A stretch of 64,000 nt of DNA from an uncultured Gammaproteobacteria bacterium. GTDB lineage: Bacteria > Pseudomonadota > Gammaproteobacteria > Magnimaribacterales > Magnimaribacteraceae. Positions 50,312 through 60,458 of the stretch are shown piece after piece. The stretch lies in assembly GCA_913031395.1 (NCBI GenBank), contig CAJWDT010000003.1:17765-81764 (forward strand), in the 5' to 3' direction. Each line of letters opens with the position of its first letter. Positions within the stretch are counted from its first letter, which is position 1. A model generated the notes under the pieces. The model was not told the DNA's origin, ran no database searches, and saw only the letters and a list, made by a program, of their open reading frames with translations. The translations under genes were made by a program, and so were the position numbers.

Positions 50312-50740
50312 CTATATGTCTAAAGTTACTGGTTTTTGAGCAGCATGTGGATGTTGATCATCATTGTAAACTTTCAATTTGGTGAACATCTGTCTGCCTA
50401 ATTTACTTTTTGGCAGCATACCTTTTACTGCGCTTTTTATTGCATCGTTTGCACTATTTTCCATTATCTCTCTTAAAGGTTTTGACTTTATACCGCCCGG
50501 ATAACCTGAGTGTCTGTAATATAATTTTTGGTCTAATTTCTTTCCAGTTACATTTACCTCGCTAGCATTTACTACTACAACAAAATCACCCATATCTGCG
50601 TTAGGAGTGTATTCTGGTTTATTTTTTCCAGATAGAATGTTTGCAATCTGTGCGGCAAGTCTTCCTAGTGTTTTGCCCTTGGCATCGACTAAAATCCAAG
50701 ACTCTTCTATATCGGTTCTTTTGTAGCTTTCTGTTCTCAT
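50312..50740 (-). CDS. rplM: Ribosomal protein uL13
   Basis: 142 aa. [30 protein letters not shown] and [16 protein letters not shown] are hallmarks. First gene of rplM-rpsI-petABC-sspA, with a promoter at 50780-50808. Confidence 0.98.
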   Translation of the reverse strand: MRTESYKRTDIEESWILVDAKGKTLGRLAAQIANILSGKNKPEYTPNADMGDFVVVVNASEVNVTGKKLDQKLYYRHSGYPGGIKSKPLREIMENSANDAIKSAVKGMLPKSKLGRQMFTKLKVYNDDQHPHAAQKPVTLDI

Positions 50741-50779
50741 TAAGATATTTTTTTGTTGACTATAAACGCAGGCGGGCGC

Positions 50780-50808
50780 ATTTTAATGCTTACAACCTTC
50801 TTATTCAA
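50780..50808 (-). promoter_or_regulatory. Sigma-70 promoter of rplM operon with GC-rich discriminator
   Basis: Minus strand: -35 TTGAAT (50803-50808), 17-base spacer, -10 TAAAAT (50780-50785), then GCGCCCGCC. GC-rich discriminators are typical of promoters repressed by ppGpp. The TAAAATGCGC block is identical in the rpsF promoter. Confidence 0.7.
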
Positions 50809-50883
50809 CCAGAACTTTATAAATTTATAGTCGTTAGAAGGTATTATTATATAGGTTTTAGATTATATGCGCTTAGAAAGAAT

Positions 50884-51945
50884 ATGAATAACTTCAAAAA
50901 TATCTATATATTTGGCTGTTTTTTAATTATTGGAGCGCTATTTGGTATTTTTATTTCTTACATTTTCATACCAGGAAATATAGAAATACAAGAAGTGAGG
51001 GAACCAAAATTCGCTAATTCTTATAATGAGGCCATAGAAAGAGCTTCAACAGCTGTAGTAAATATTTACAGTGAACAGCCTGTAACTAGAAGAAAGATAG
51101 GAAATCAAAGATCTAATTCAATTTTTGATAATAAGAGTGACAAGACCAAAACAAGCTTAGGATCAGGGGTTGTTTTAAGTTCAGATGGTTATATTTTAAC
51201 CAACCAACATGTCATTGGCGATAGATCTATAAAAGTGACTGTTGAGCTATTCGATGGCAGAAAGCTTAGAGCAAACTTGATTGGGATTGATAAAGGAACT
51301 GATCTTGCAGTTCTCAAAGTTGAAGATTCAGAGATCTATTTTCCATCAATTGAAATTGAAGATTCGGATAAAGTGAAAATTGGTGACATAGTCTTAGCTA
51401 TTGGTAATCCTTATGGTCTCGGCCAATCTGTAAGCATGGGTATTGTAAGTGCTACAGGGAGAGAATTTGAGAATCCCTATTCTAATTATATTCAAACCGA
51501 TGCTTCTATCAATAAAGGTAATTCAGGTGGAGCGCTTATTGACACAAATGGGAGATTAATTGGTATCAATACCTTGATTCGATCTACGAGCGGTGGTTCT
51601 GAAGGTGTAGGCTTAGCTATTCCTTCCACAAATGCCCTAGAAATAGTTAGCGACCTAATCCAATATGGAGAAGTGAGGCGAGGCTGGCTTGGTTTCAGTA
51701 TTGATAGGCAAGAATTGATTCAATTCCGAAGATTAAGTATCTCTAGTGTAGTAATGGGAGGTCCTGCTCAGAAAGGTGGCCTCAAAAAAGATGATATTTT
51801 AATTTCTATAAATAGTAATGATCCAACTTATGAAAATCTATACAAAACCTTCGCCAGATCAAAACCTGGAGACTTAATACAATTGTCTATTCAAAGAGAA
51901 GGAAATGTGTTCGATTTAATTTTTACTGCTGAAAGAGCGAATTAG
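50884..51945 (+). CDS. degS: DegS-type periplasmic serine protease (trypsin + one PDZ)
   Basis: 353 aa from the ATG at 50884, giving a single N-terminal membrane anchor (residues about 7-29); the longer frame to 50641 would overlap rplM and is rejected. Catalytic triad: H109 (TNQHVIG), D140 (GTDLAVL), S214 (NKGNSGGAL). One PDZ domain follows. Length and anchor match DegS (355), which senses misfolded porins and cleaves RseA; AlgW is the equivalent in pseudomonads. Divergent from rplM. Stop interlocks with hisD at 51942-51945. Confidence 0.88.
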   Translation: MNNFKNIYIFGCFLIIGALFGIFISYIFIPGNIEIQEVREPKFANSYNEAIERASTAVVNIYSEQPVTRRKIGNQRSNSIFDNKSDKTKTSLGSGVVLSSDGYILTNQHVIGDRSIKVTVELFDGRKLRANLIGIDKGTDLAVLKVEDSEIYFPSIEIEDSDKVKIGDIVLAIGNPYGLGQSVSMGIVSATGREFENPYSNYIQTDASINKGNSGGALIDTNGRLIGINTLIRSTSGGSEGVGLAIPSTNALEIVSDLIQYGEVRRGWLGFSIDRQELIQFRRLSISSVVMGGPAQKGGLKKDDILISINSNDPTYENLYKTFARSKPGDLIQLSIQREGNVFDLIFTAERAN

Positions 51946-53237
51946 CTTTTAATTCTTTTTTCAGCTGCTATCGCATGAGCAGTTAGCCCTTCTGCACGAG
52001 CAATTCGAGAGGTGTGCTCTACATACTGCCTGTATAACTGAGGATCATCCTGCTTAAGAGAAATATAACTATAACTTACTAAAAAATCTTCAACCGATAA
52101 AGGAGAACTGAATCTAGAAGATGTATTGGTTGGCAGGATGTGACTTGGTCCTAACACATAATCAGATAAAGAATTTGCAGTAGCCTTGCCTTTCATGATT
52201 AGACCAGCCACTAAATTATTTTCATCGAGGATATGGTTATGTTCATAGGCTAGATGAAGATGCTCAGGTGCAAGTTTATTTATTAGCTCTTTAGATTCAT
52301 TTAAATCAGAGATTTTGATAAATAATCCATTTGATTCGAGAGATTTAGTGATAATTGATGACCTTTGTAGAGAGTTTACTTCTGCATTTATGATCGCTTT
52401 AACATTATTAATTAAATCACTTGAACTAGATATTAATATCGCTGAGGCGTCAGGATCATGCTCTGACTGAGCCATCAAATCCCATGCTACAGTTTCTGGA
52501 TCAGAGGTTTCATCAGCAAGGATAACGATCTCGGATGGTCCAGCAATTGAATCTATTCCAACCTCTCCGAATAATTGCTTTTTTGCTTCAGCAACGTAGA
52601 CATTTCCTGGTCCTATTATTTTATCCACTTTCAAGACTTGCTCGGTACCCAAGGCAAGGGCGGCTACTGCCTGCGCACCGCCAATCTTATAAATCTTTTC
52701 AATACCTGCAACTTTAGCAGCTGCTAAAGTCAGACCATTTAAAGCACCATTTGATAAAGGTGTGGTGAGACAGATGTCTTTGATGCCGCAGGCTAAAGCA
52801 GGTGCTGCTCCCATTAACACGGTTGAAGGATAAGAGGCCTTTCCACCTGGAATATACATTCCCACGGAGTTGAGGGATCTAAATCTTCTTGATATTTGTT
52901 CTTCCGAGGATTCTATGGCTAGGGTTTCATAACATCCTGATTGATAACTTAGAATGTTATCGAAGGCATATTCAAACGACCGAATAAGATCTTTTTCAAT
53001 ATTTTCTGTAGCTACATTTAACTCTTGGTCTGAAACAAGGAAGTCATCACAATCAAACTTATCAAATTGTTTTGTATAAAATCTTATCGCTTCATCCCCT
53101 TTATTTCTGATGCTTGTGATTATTTCAGCAACAATTGATGAAACTTCACTTGAATTTAAAGATCGAGTATTTAGAAAGTTATCAAGCTCAATTGAGAAGA
53201 CTTTTTCTTTGATATCTATTTCTTTGAAATTTATCAT
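51942..53237 (-). CDS. hisD: Histidinol dehydrogenase
   Basis: 431 aa. PGGKASYPSTVLMGAAPA, GAQAVAALALG, IDSIAGPSEIVILAD and the zinc-site AQSEHDPDA, LAPEHLHL segments are complete. It catalyses the last two steps of histidine synthesis. It overlaps hisG by 4 bases. Confidence 0.97.
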   Translation of the reverse strand: MINFKEIDIKEKVFSIELDNFLNTRSLNSSEVSSIVAEIITSIRNKGDEAIRFYTKQFDKFDCDDFLVSDQELNVATENIEKDLIRSFEYAFDNILSYQSGCYETLAIESSEEQISRRFRSLNSVGMYIPGGKASYPSTVLMGAAPALACGIKDICLTTPLSNGALNGLTLAAAKVAGIEKIYKIGGAQAVAALALGTEQVLKVDKIIGPGNVYVAEAKKQLFGEVGIDSIAGPSEIVILADETSDPETVAWDLMAQSEHDPDASAILISSSSDLINNVKAIINAEVNSLQRSSIITKSLESNGLFIKISDLNESKELINKLAPEHLHLAYEHNHILDENNLVAGLIMKGKATANSLSDYVLGPSHILPTNTSSRFSSPLSVEDFLVSYSYISLKQDDPQLYRQYVEHTSRIARAEGLTAHAIAAEKRIKS

Positions 53238-53860
53238 TTCGTAAGTGCTTCTTTAATTTCATTTATTAAATCGGACTTAGTTTTTAAAGAGGCTTTATTG
53301 GCAATTAATCGTGTAGATATTTCTGAAATAGTCTCAATTTCCTTTAAACCATTCTCTTCAAGGGTCTTGCCTGTATCAACTAGGTCGATAATTGCATCTG
53401 AAAGTCCTAGTATAGGGGCTATCTCTTGAGCCCCATTTAAATAAATAATTTCAGCTTGAATTCCTATTGAATTCATAAATTTAGTCGCACTTTTGGGATA
53501 TTTTGTTGCTATCTTAAGCTTACTTGATCCTGTAAGAATATTTTCAGTACCAGCTAGAGATAATCTGCATTGACCAAGTTTTAGATCTGAAAGCTCAACG
53601 AATTCTTCTTCTTCTTTTTCCATCAAGATGTCTTTACCAACAATTCCTAAATGAGCCGCTCCTGAAGTAATGTAGGTAGGTACATCCCAGCCTCTAATTA
53701 CAAGCACTTTTACTTCTGGACATTTTGTATCTAGAAGCATTTTTCTAGATTTATTTGGATCGTCTTTAAGAGCAAATCGCGTTTCTTGAAGACAGGGTAT
53801 GAAATCTTCGTAAACTCTGCCTTTAGGAAGGGCCAATATGAACGGTGTATTGTCTATCAT
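53234..53860 (-). CDS. hisG: ATP phosphoribosyltransferase, short form
   Basis: 208 aa, lacking the C-terminal regulatory ACT-like domain of the 299-residue E. coli enzyme. ALPKGRVYED, GAAHLGIVGKDIL and AIIDLVDTGKTLEENGL are conserved. Short HisG needs the HisRS-like subunit HisZ for activity and feedback control; hisZ is not in this window. It sits between murA and hisD as in pseudomonads. Confidence 0.95.
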   Translation of the reverse strand: MIDNTPFILALPKGRVYEDFIPCLQETRFALKDDPNKSRKMLLDTKCPEVKVLVIRGWDVPTYITSGAAHLGIVGKDILMEKEEEEFVELSDLKLGQCRLSLAGTENILTGSSKLKIATKYPKSATKFMNSIGIQAEIIYLNGAQEIAPILGLSDAIIDLVDTGKTLEENGLKEIETISEISTRLIANKASLKTKSDLINEIKEALTK

Positions 53861-53868
53861 GATAAAAG

Positions 53869-55128
<1,260 letters not shown>

Positions 55129-55737
55129 TTATACTGAAGCAACCCATTTTTCTATTACTAAGTCTATATCTTCTTGGTTCTTTTCCATTAAGGAATAAAA
55201 CTGATTACGAAATATTTTGCCAAGATTCATGCCATTGACTTCGATATTAATTATCTTCCACTTGCCTTCTTTATCTAAATACATGCTGTATCTTCCAGGA
55301 TAAGTACTAGAGGAAGTTACAATTTCAATGTTAACACGTGTTTTTTTCTTTGAAATTTGTGGAGTATCAGGAGACAAAACATTTATTTTCTCATCCTTGA
55401 ACTCTACTAAGGTACTTGAATAAGTATTTAGCAGACTATTCTCAAATGCTTCGGAAAAGGCTTGCATTTGCTCGCTGGAAGCTTGTTTTGAATATTTACC
55501 CATAACATTTCTAGCAATTCTTTTAAAATCAACTATAGGGCTGAAAGCATCGCTAATTAGCTTAGTAAAAAGATCAGGATTTTCTTCAAATAACTGATTC
55601 TGAGTTTGAATAATCTCTATGATATTTTCATGTGTTCTCGCTGCATATTCATGTGCAGATAATTGCTGATCATTAGCTTGCGCAAGAGAAGAAAAAACAC
55701 TTAATAATATTAGAATATTGCAGAAGAAGATTTTCAT
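55129..55737 (-). CDS. mlaC: MlaC periplasmic phospholipid-binding protein
   Basis: 202 aa. A signal peptide (NILILLSVFSSLAQA) is followed by the Tol/Ttg2D-MlaC fold with SPIVDFKRIARNVMGKY, FENSLLNTYSSTL and the terminal YSLMEKNQEDIDLVIEKW. It carries phospholipids between the outer and inner membranes. None of mlaF, mlaE, mlaD or mlaB is adjacent; murA follows directly and yrbG is divergent upstream. Confidence 0.88.
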   Translation of the reverse strand: MKIFFCNILILLSVFSSLAQANDQQLSAHEYAARTHENIIEIIQTQNQLFEENPDLFTKLISDAFSPIVDFKRIARNVMGKYSKQASSEQMQAFSEAFENSLLNTYSSTLVEFKDEKINVLSPDTPQISKKKTRVNIEIVTSSSTYPGRYSMYLDKEGKWKIINIEVNGMNLGKIFRNQFYSLMEKNQEDIDLVIEKWVASV

Positions 55738-55797
55738 AAGAGATTAATATGATTTGGTAAGTATAATCACTATTATATCATCTGAAAAAGGTGATAT

Positions 55798-56769
55798 TTG
55801 GTACAAAAAAAAATTAATATGTTAATCGCAATTTCTGCCATAGCCTCCGGGATAGTTCTTATATGGGTAAGTGCTGAAAAATTAGAGAAATATTCTGTTC
55901 TTGCAGCAAAGAAATTTGGCTTATCTCCCTTTTTTATAGGATCTACTATTATAGCATTTGGGACTTCTGCACCAGAGATGTTAACTACTTTTTTTGTTTC
56001 TCTAGAAAGTCAGGGCTCGATGGTTATAGGTAACGTAATAGGCTCCAATGTTGCCAATCTATCTTTAGTTTTTGGCTCTATGCTTCTAGTTATCTCTCTC
56101 AAAAAACTTTCAATGCAACAAAGTACGGATATCTATAAAAATTTAATAATCCTCCTTATTTCAACTGGCTTGGTATGGATAATAATAGCCACTGACCCTT
56201 TTAATATTATTTCATCCTTGATTCTATTGGCTTCACTCTTCTTGGTAATTATGTTTTGGTATAAAAATAGTGCAGTCGAAATTGACTCCGAAGAAAATGA
56301 TCCCGAAGAGAGTCATACATCATCAAAGCTTATCCTTTCTTTAGGATTTCTTGTTTTTGCTGCGTGGCTCATAACATTTGGCGCAAACCAAATACTTGAT
56401 AATTTTAATCTAGGGCAACTTTTTATTGGTTATACGGTTCTTGCCATAGGGACTAGCTTACCTGAAATTGCAGCTTCAGTTTCTTTGGCATTGAAAGGGA
56501 GATATGAAACTGTATCGGGGACTCTTATTGGATCCAATATTTTTAATGGGCTCTGTGTTCTGGCTATACCTGGTCTTCTTTCAAGCCCTGAGATGTATCT
56601 AGGGTGGAATTATTCTTCTTGGTCCCCTCTTCTTCTTATTTTATTCATAGTGACTTTAATATTTTCAGCATTTATTTTTTCTTCTACTAAAAAAGAAAAA
56701 AAGGTTAGTCTCGTTATAAGTATTTTCTTCTTAAGTTCTTACTTTATTTCACTTTACTTTGCTTATTAG
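55798..56769 (+). CDS. yrbG: CaxA/YrbG-type sodium/calcium exchanger
   Basis: 323 aa from a TTG at 55798, chosen because AAAGGTGA lies 5 bases upstream while the ATG at 55819 has only A-rich sequence before it. Ten or so hydrophobic helices with the two inverted alpha-repeats IAFGTSAPEM and AIGTSLPEIAAS are diagnostic. It is divergent from mlaC and leads the kdsD-lpt-rpoN run. Confidence 0.9.
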   Translation: MVQKKINMLIAISAIASGIVLIWVSAEKLEKYSVLAAKKFGLSPFFIGSTIIAFGTSAPEMLTTFFVSLESQGSMVIGNVIGSNVANLSLVFGSMLLVISLKKLSMQQSTDIYKNLIILLISTGLVWIIIATDPFNIISSLILLASLFLVIMFWYKNSAVEIDSEENDPEESHTSSKLILSLGFLVFAAWLITFGANQILDNFNLGQLFIGYTVLAIGTSLPEIAASVSLALKGRYETVSGTLIGSNIFNGLCVLAIPGLLSSPEMYLGWNYSSWSPLLLILFIVTLIFSAFIFSSTKKEKKVSLVISIFFLSSYFISLYFAY

Positions 56770-56782
56770 ATAAATTGAACTT

Positions 56783-57751
56783 ATGAAAAAGATAAATCAC
56801 CTTAAATCAGCAAGAAGAACTCTCAAAATTGAAGCTAAAGGGCTTGAAGAGTTATCTAAATCCTTGAATGCTGATTTTAACGAAGTTTGTAATAAGCTAA
56901 TGAATACCAAAGGAAAAATTATTACATTAGGTATAGGAAAATCAGGGCATATTGCCAAGAAAATATCAGCAACCTTATCGAGCACTGGATCCCCTTCTAA
57001 TTTTATCAATGCTGGTGAGGCGCTACACGGAGATGTAGGAGCAATCAACAAGAAAGATAAAGTGCTAATATTTTCCCATTCTGGTCAAAGTGAAGAAATT
57101 ATTAATTTACTTCCTTACTTAAAATCTGTTGGTTGTGAATATTTCTCAATCACAGGATCTAAAACTTCAAATATAGCTAAAAATGCACTTATTAATCTTG
57201 ATACTGGCGTATCAGAAGAAGCATGTCCTCTCGATCTCGCACCAACTACTAGCACTACAGCCGCACTTGCTCTTGGAGATGCTATAGCAGTTGCTTTGCT
57301 AGAAGCTAAGGAATTTAGCACTAGCGACTTTGCCAAATCTCATCCAGGGGGGAAGTTAGGAAAGAGATTAGTAACAAAAGTAGATGATTTAATGGCGAAA
57401 GGAAAAGGATTACCGATAGTAGACCTCAAAACTACCTTATCTAAAACTCTAATAGAGGTAAGCTCTAAAGGTCTAGGTGTGGCTCTTGTTATAGAGAATA
57501 ACTTATTAAAAGGAATCTTTACCGATGGAGATCTCAGAAGAACATTGAATGAAGAATTAGATCCTTTAGGTAAACCGATTTCGCAATTCATGACAAAAAA
57601 TTCCAAAACTATTATGCACAATAGCCTGGCTATAGATGCTTTAAACATCATGCAAAACAATAAGATTTATTCGCTTGCGGTTTTGGATGAGATAAAACGA
57701 CCTATTGGGGTTATCAGGATGCATGATTTAATTGAGGCAGGATTGGTTTAA
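56783..57751 (+). CDS. kdsD: Arabinose-5-phosphate isomerase
   Basis: 322 aa. An N-terminal SIS domain (ITLGIGKSGHIAKKISATLSS, FSHSGQSEEIINLLP, SHPGGKLGKRL) is followed by two CBS domains. It converts ribulose 5-phosphate to arabinose 5-phosphate for KdsA. kdsC, the next gene in the usual order, is missing. It overlaps the next gene by 1 base. Confidence 0.95.
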   Translation: MKKINHLKSARRTLKIEAKGLEELSKSLNADFNEVCNKLMNTKGKIITLGIGKSGHIAKKISATLSSTGSPSNFINAGEALHGDVGAINKKDKVLIFSHSGQSEEIINLLPYLKSVGCEYFSITGSKTSNIAKNALINLDTGVSEEACPLDLAPTTSTTAALALGDAIAVALLEAKEFSTSDFAKSHPGGKLGKRLVTKVDDLMAKGKGLPIVDLKTTLSKTLIEVSSKGLGVALVIENNLLKGIFTDGDLRRTLNEELDPLGKPISQFMTKNSKTIMHNSLAIDALNIMQNNKIYSLAVLDEIKRPIGVIRMHDLIEAGLV

Positions 57752-58455
57752 TGGATAAAGCTATCCTTCTTTTGCTTTTAATGGCCAATTTGATCAACTC
57801 AGCAAATCTTGTAGCAAAAGAAGTTAGGGAAAATGAAATACAGACTAATTCTTATATGGAGAATCCTGATTTTAATTATTCGGTTAAACAAAAGATTGTA
57901 AATCTAAAAGGAGATTATTCTTTTTTAAACAATAACTCACAGTATGTCGTCAGCAATGCTATTGCGTCAGTTAAAGATAAAGATTCCTCAACTTTCATTA
58001 CATCTTTAGAAGCAAAATATAGTAAAAATTTAAATGTAATTGATTTTTTAAACTCAGTTAGTTTGAAAACTAATAAAAATACCAATACTTTTCTGATAAA
58101 TAGCGAGTTTCTTCAATACAACCTTTCAGATTCAACTTTGTATACAAATCAGAAAGTAAAGACTATCTTCAATGAAGTCCTATTAGAATCAGACGGACTT
58201 AAACTGATAACTGATTCAAGGGGCATTAATGCAGTATTCGATAAAGGTATTGTGCAAATAAGTAATCTACAATCACTCGATAAGGGATATGCAGATAAAA
58301 TAATTCTGTCATCAGATGACAATATTTTAATCTTAGATGGAAAGGCATCATTCAACCAAGAAGGTATGATTATAAAATCAGATCTAATCCACTACGACTA
58401 TTTAGAGAAGAAAATTATTAAATCTATAAATTCTCAAATTCAAAATCAAATATGA
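57751..58455 (+). CDS. Composite LptC/LptA-like LPS transport protein
   Basis: 234 aa. Residues 4-22 are one hydrophobic segment. Residues about 38-172 follow the LptC pattern (SSTFITSLEAKY; FLINSEFLQYNLSDSTLYTN; LLESDGLKLITDSRG). Residues about 176-234 resemble the last beta-repeat of LptA/OstA (YADKIILSSDDNILILDGKA, then IIKSDLIHYD). It sits between kdsD and lptB, where most gammaproteobacteria have kdsC-lptC-lptA. It could be an LptC that absorbed part of LptA, or a long LptA; neither separate gene is present here. It overlaps lptB by 4 bases. Confidence 0.65.
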   Translation: MDKAILLLLLMANLINSANLVAKEVRENEIQTNSYMENPDFNYSVKQKIVNLKGDYSFLNNNSQYVVSNAIASVKDKDSSTFITSLEAKYSKNLNVIDFLNSVSLKTNKNTNTFLINSEFLQYNLSDSTLYTNQKVKTIFNEVLLESDGLKLITDSRGINAVFDKGIVQISNLQSLDKGYADKIILSSDDNILILDGKASFNQEGMIIKSDLIHYDYLEKKIIKSINSQIQNQI

Positions 58456-59174
58456 AATTAGTCATAGATAATTTACTTAAAAAATACGACGAGAAAATAG
58501 CCGTTGAAAAAATTTCTTTTGAAGTAAACCAAGGAGAAACTATTGGTATTCTGGGACCAAATGGAGCTGGTAAAACTACTTTATTCTATATGATTGCTGG
58601 ACTGATAAATCCTGACTCAGGCAATATACTTTTAGGCGATGAGAGGCTCAATACTGAGTCTATATCTAGAAGGACTTCTTTGGGTTTGTCTTATCTGCCT
58701 CAAGAATCCTCAATCTTCAGAGGATTAACTGTAGAACATAATATTCTTTCTTCATTAGAACAAAGGAAGGATTTAAACCCTAAAGAAAGAATAAATTGTC
58801 TCGCCTCTTTACTAGATGAGTTTAATCTTTCTGAATTTTCTTCAACTCAAGGAATTAAATTATCAGGTGGCGAAAGAAGACGAACTGAAATTGCCAGATC
58901 ATTAGCCTCGAACCCAAAGTTTATGTTACTGGATGAACCGTTCGCTGGAATAGATCCTCTCGCAGTTGCGGATTTAAAAAATACCATAATTAAATTAAAC
59001 GAGAAAAAAATTGGTGTTTTAATTAGTGATCATAATGTCAGAGATACAATGAATATTTGTTCTAAAGTTATTGTGGTTAACAAAGGAAAGATAATAGCCA
59101 ATGGAAAACCTGATGAAATAGCCAAAGACTCCTTAGTAAAAGAGGTATATCTAGGGCAAAACTTTCTAAATTAG
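58452..59174 (+). CDS. lptB: LPS export ATPase LptB
   Basis: 240 aa ABC ATPase. Walker A GPNGAGKTTLFYMIAGL, Q-loop YLPQESSIFRGLTV, signature LSGGERRRTEIARSLA, Walker B FMLLDEPFAGIDP and H-loop LISDHNVRD match LptB closely. It powers LptFG; those are not in the window. Three bases precede rpoN. Confidence 0.97.
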   Translation: MKLVIDNLLKKYDEKIAVEKISFEVNQGETIGILGPNGAGKTTLFYMIAGLINPDSGNILLGDERLNTESISRRTSLGLSYLPQESSIFRGLTVEHNILSSLEQRKDLNPKERINCLASLLDEFNLSEFSSTQGIKLSGGERRRTEIARSLASNPKFMLLDEPFAGIDPLAVADLKNTIIKLNEKKIGVLISDHNVRDTMNICSKVIVVNKGKIIANGKPDEIAKDSLVKEVYLGQNFLN

Positions 59175-59177
59175 TCT

Positions 59178-60458
59178 GTGAAGCAAAGTTTAAGGCAACA
59201 GCAAAAGCTCTCTATTAAAATTACCCCTAATCTTGGTAATCAAATTAAATTATTATCATTAAATGGTTTTGAAATAAGCTCTAAACTCAATAAGCTTGTT
59301 GAAAAGTATCTTGATGAGGATGACAAGAAAGTAAATTATTTTAAAGATGAATACCTTATAGATAGGTATAAAAATATCCTGTATTCAGGAACGTCAAACG
59401 AAAATCGAGAATTCTTTCAAATAAAAGAACCCGATCTGAAAGAAAAATTATTGGATCAACTTTCAGTAGAACCTTTGAGTGAAGTGGAGAATTTGATTGG
59501 AGAATTTTTGATAGATTCTATCGAAAGTAATGGAAGGTTAGACCCTGAACTTGATTTCCAAGATATTAAAAGGATTGTATTTGAAGACTTTAGAACTATT
59601 GTTGACGATCAAGAGATAGAGGAAGTTCTTACAATAATTCAAAACTTTGAACCTGCGGGCTGCGCTTTCCGGTCAATTAATGAATCTCTTGAGATTCAAA
59701 TAAATCACCTCAGCATGGATACAAATCAAAAAGAGGTTTTGAGAAAAACACTTAAAAATTTGATCAACCATAAAATACTTCTATCAGATTTACCAAATAA
59801 TATAAAAAATTCTTTAAAAAACTTATCTTTAGATTTAGGAGGTAATTTTGGACAAAGTCATGAATCCTACTTAAGGCCAGATGTTATAGCTTTAAAGGGT
59901 GAAGGTTCATGGCATGTTTCATTAAATGATGACTTTATGTCCAAAGAGCTCCTTGAAGAAATTAAGAATAAAATTGACTTATCTAAAGATGAAGAGAGTA
60001 TGAATCATAAATCATTTCTTGTTGGTCTTGAAAGGCGTCATCAAACCCTTATTGTCGTTTCAAAAATTTTAGTTGAAGTTCAAAATGATTATTTAAATGA
60101 AAAGACAGATAAAAGAGCGATTTCAAATAAAGAAATAGCAGATAAATTGAATATAAGTCCTTCAACTGTTTCTAGAATAGTGAGAAATAAGTTTATTCAA
60201 TTCCCTAATAAAGTCGTCCCATTAAAGAATCTCCTTGAAAAAAGACTCAATAAACTCAATAAAGGAAATGATATTACTTCGAGCGATTTAAAACAGCTCA
60301 TTGAAGAGTTGATTATGAAAGAGGATAAGTCCAATCCTAGAAGTGACGAAAGCTTAAAATCTACTCTACAAGACGAATTAGGAATCTCGATATCTCGAAG
60401 AACAATTACAAAGTACAGGACAGAACTTAAGATTCCATCCACAAGGAGCAGATCCTAA
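59178..60458 (+). CDS. rpoN: RNA polymerase sigma-54 factor
   Basis: 426 aa from GTG. Region I survives in reduced form (QQKLSIKITPNLGNQIKLLSL), followed by a core-binding domain, an HTH (SNKEIADKLNISPSTVSRIV) and the RpoN box, here SRRTITKYRTELKIP versus the usual ARRTVAKYREELNIP. Sigma-54 requires AAA+ activators. hpf, ptsN and rapZ, which normally follow, are absent. Its stop abuts that of yhdP. Confidence 0.93.
   Translation: MKQSLRQQQKLSIKITPNLGNQIKLLSLNGFEISSKLNKLVEKYLDEDDKKVNYFKDEYLIDRYKNILYSGTSNENREFFQIKEPDLKEKLLDQLSVEPLSEVENLIGEFLIDSIESNGRLDPELDFQDIKRIVFEDFRTIVDDQEIEEVLTIIQNFEPAGCAFRSINESLEIQINHLSMDTNQKEVLRKTLKNLINHKILLSDLPNNIKNSLKNLSLDLGGNFGQSHESYLRPDVIALKGEGSWHVSLNDDFMSKELLEEIKNKIDLSKDEESMNHKSFLVGLERRHQTLIVVSKILVEVQNDYLNEKTDKRAISNKEIADKLNISPSTVSRIVRNKFIQFPNKVVPLKNLLEKRLNKLNKGNDITSSDLKQLIEELIMKEDKSNPRSDESLKSTLQDELGISISRRTITKYRTELKIPSTRSRS

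Noticed and set aside
50641..50883. N-terminal 81-residue extension of the DegS protease
   Set aside because: It runs antisense through the start of rplM and its promoter; the ATG at 50884 gives the expected membrane anchor and family length.
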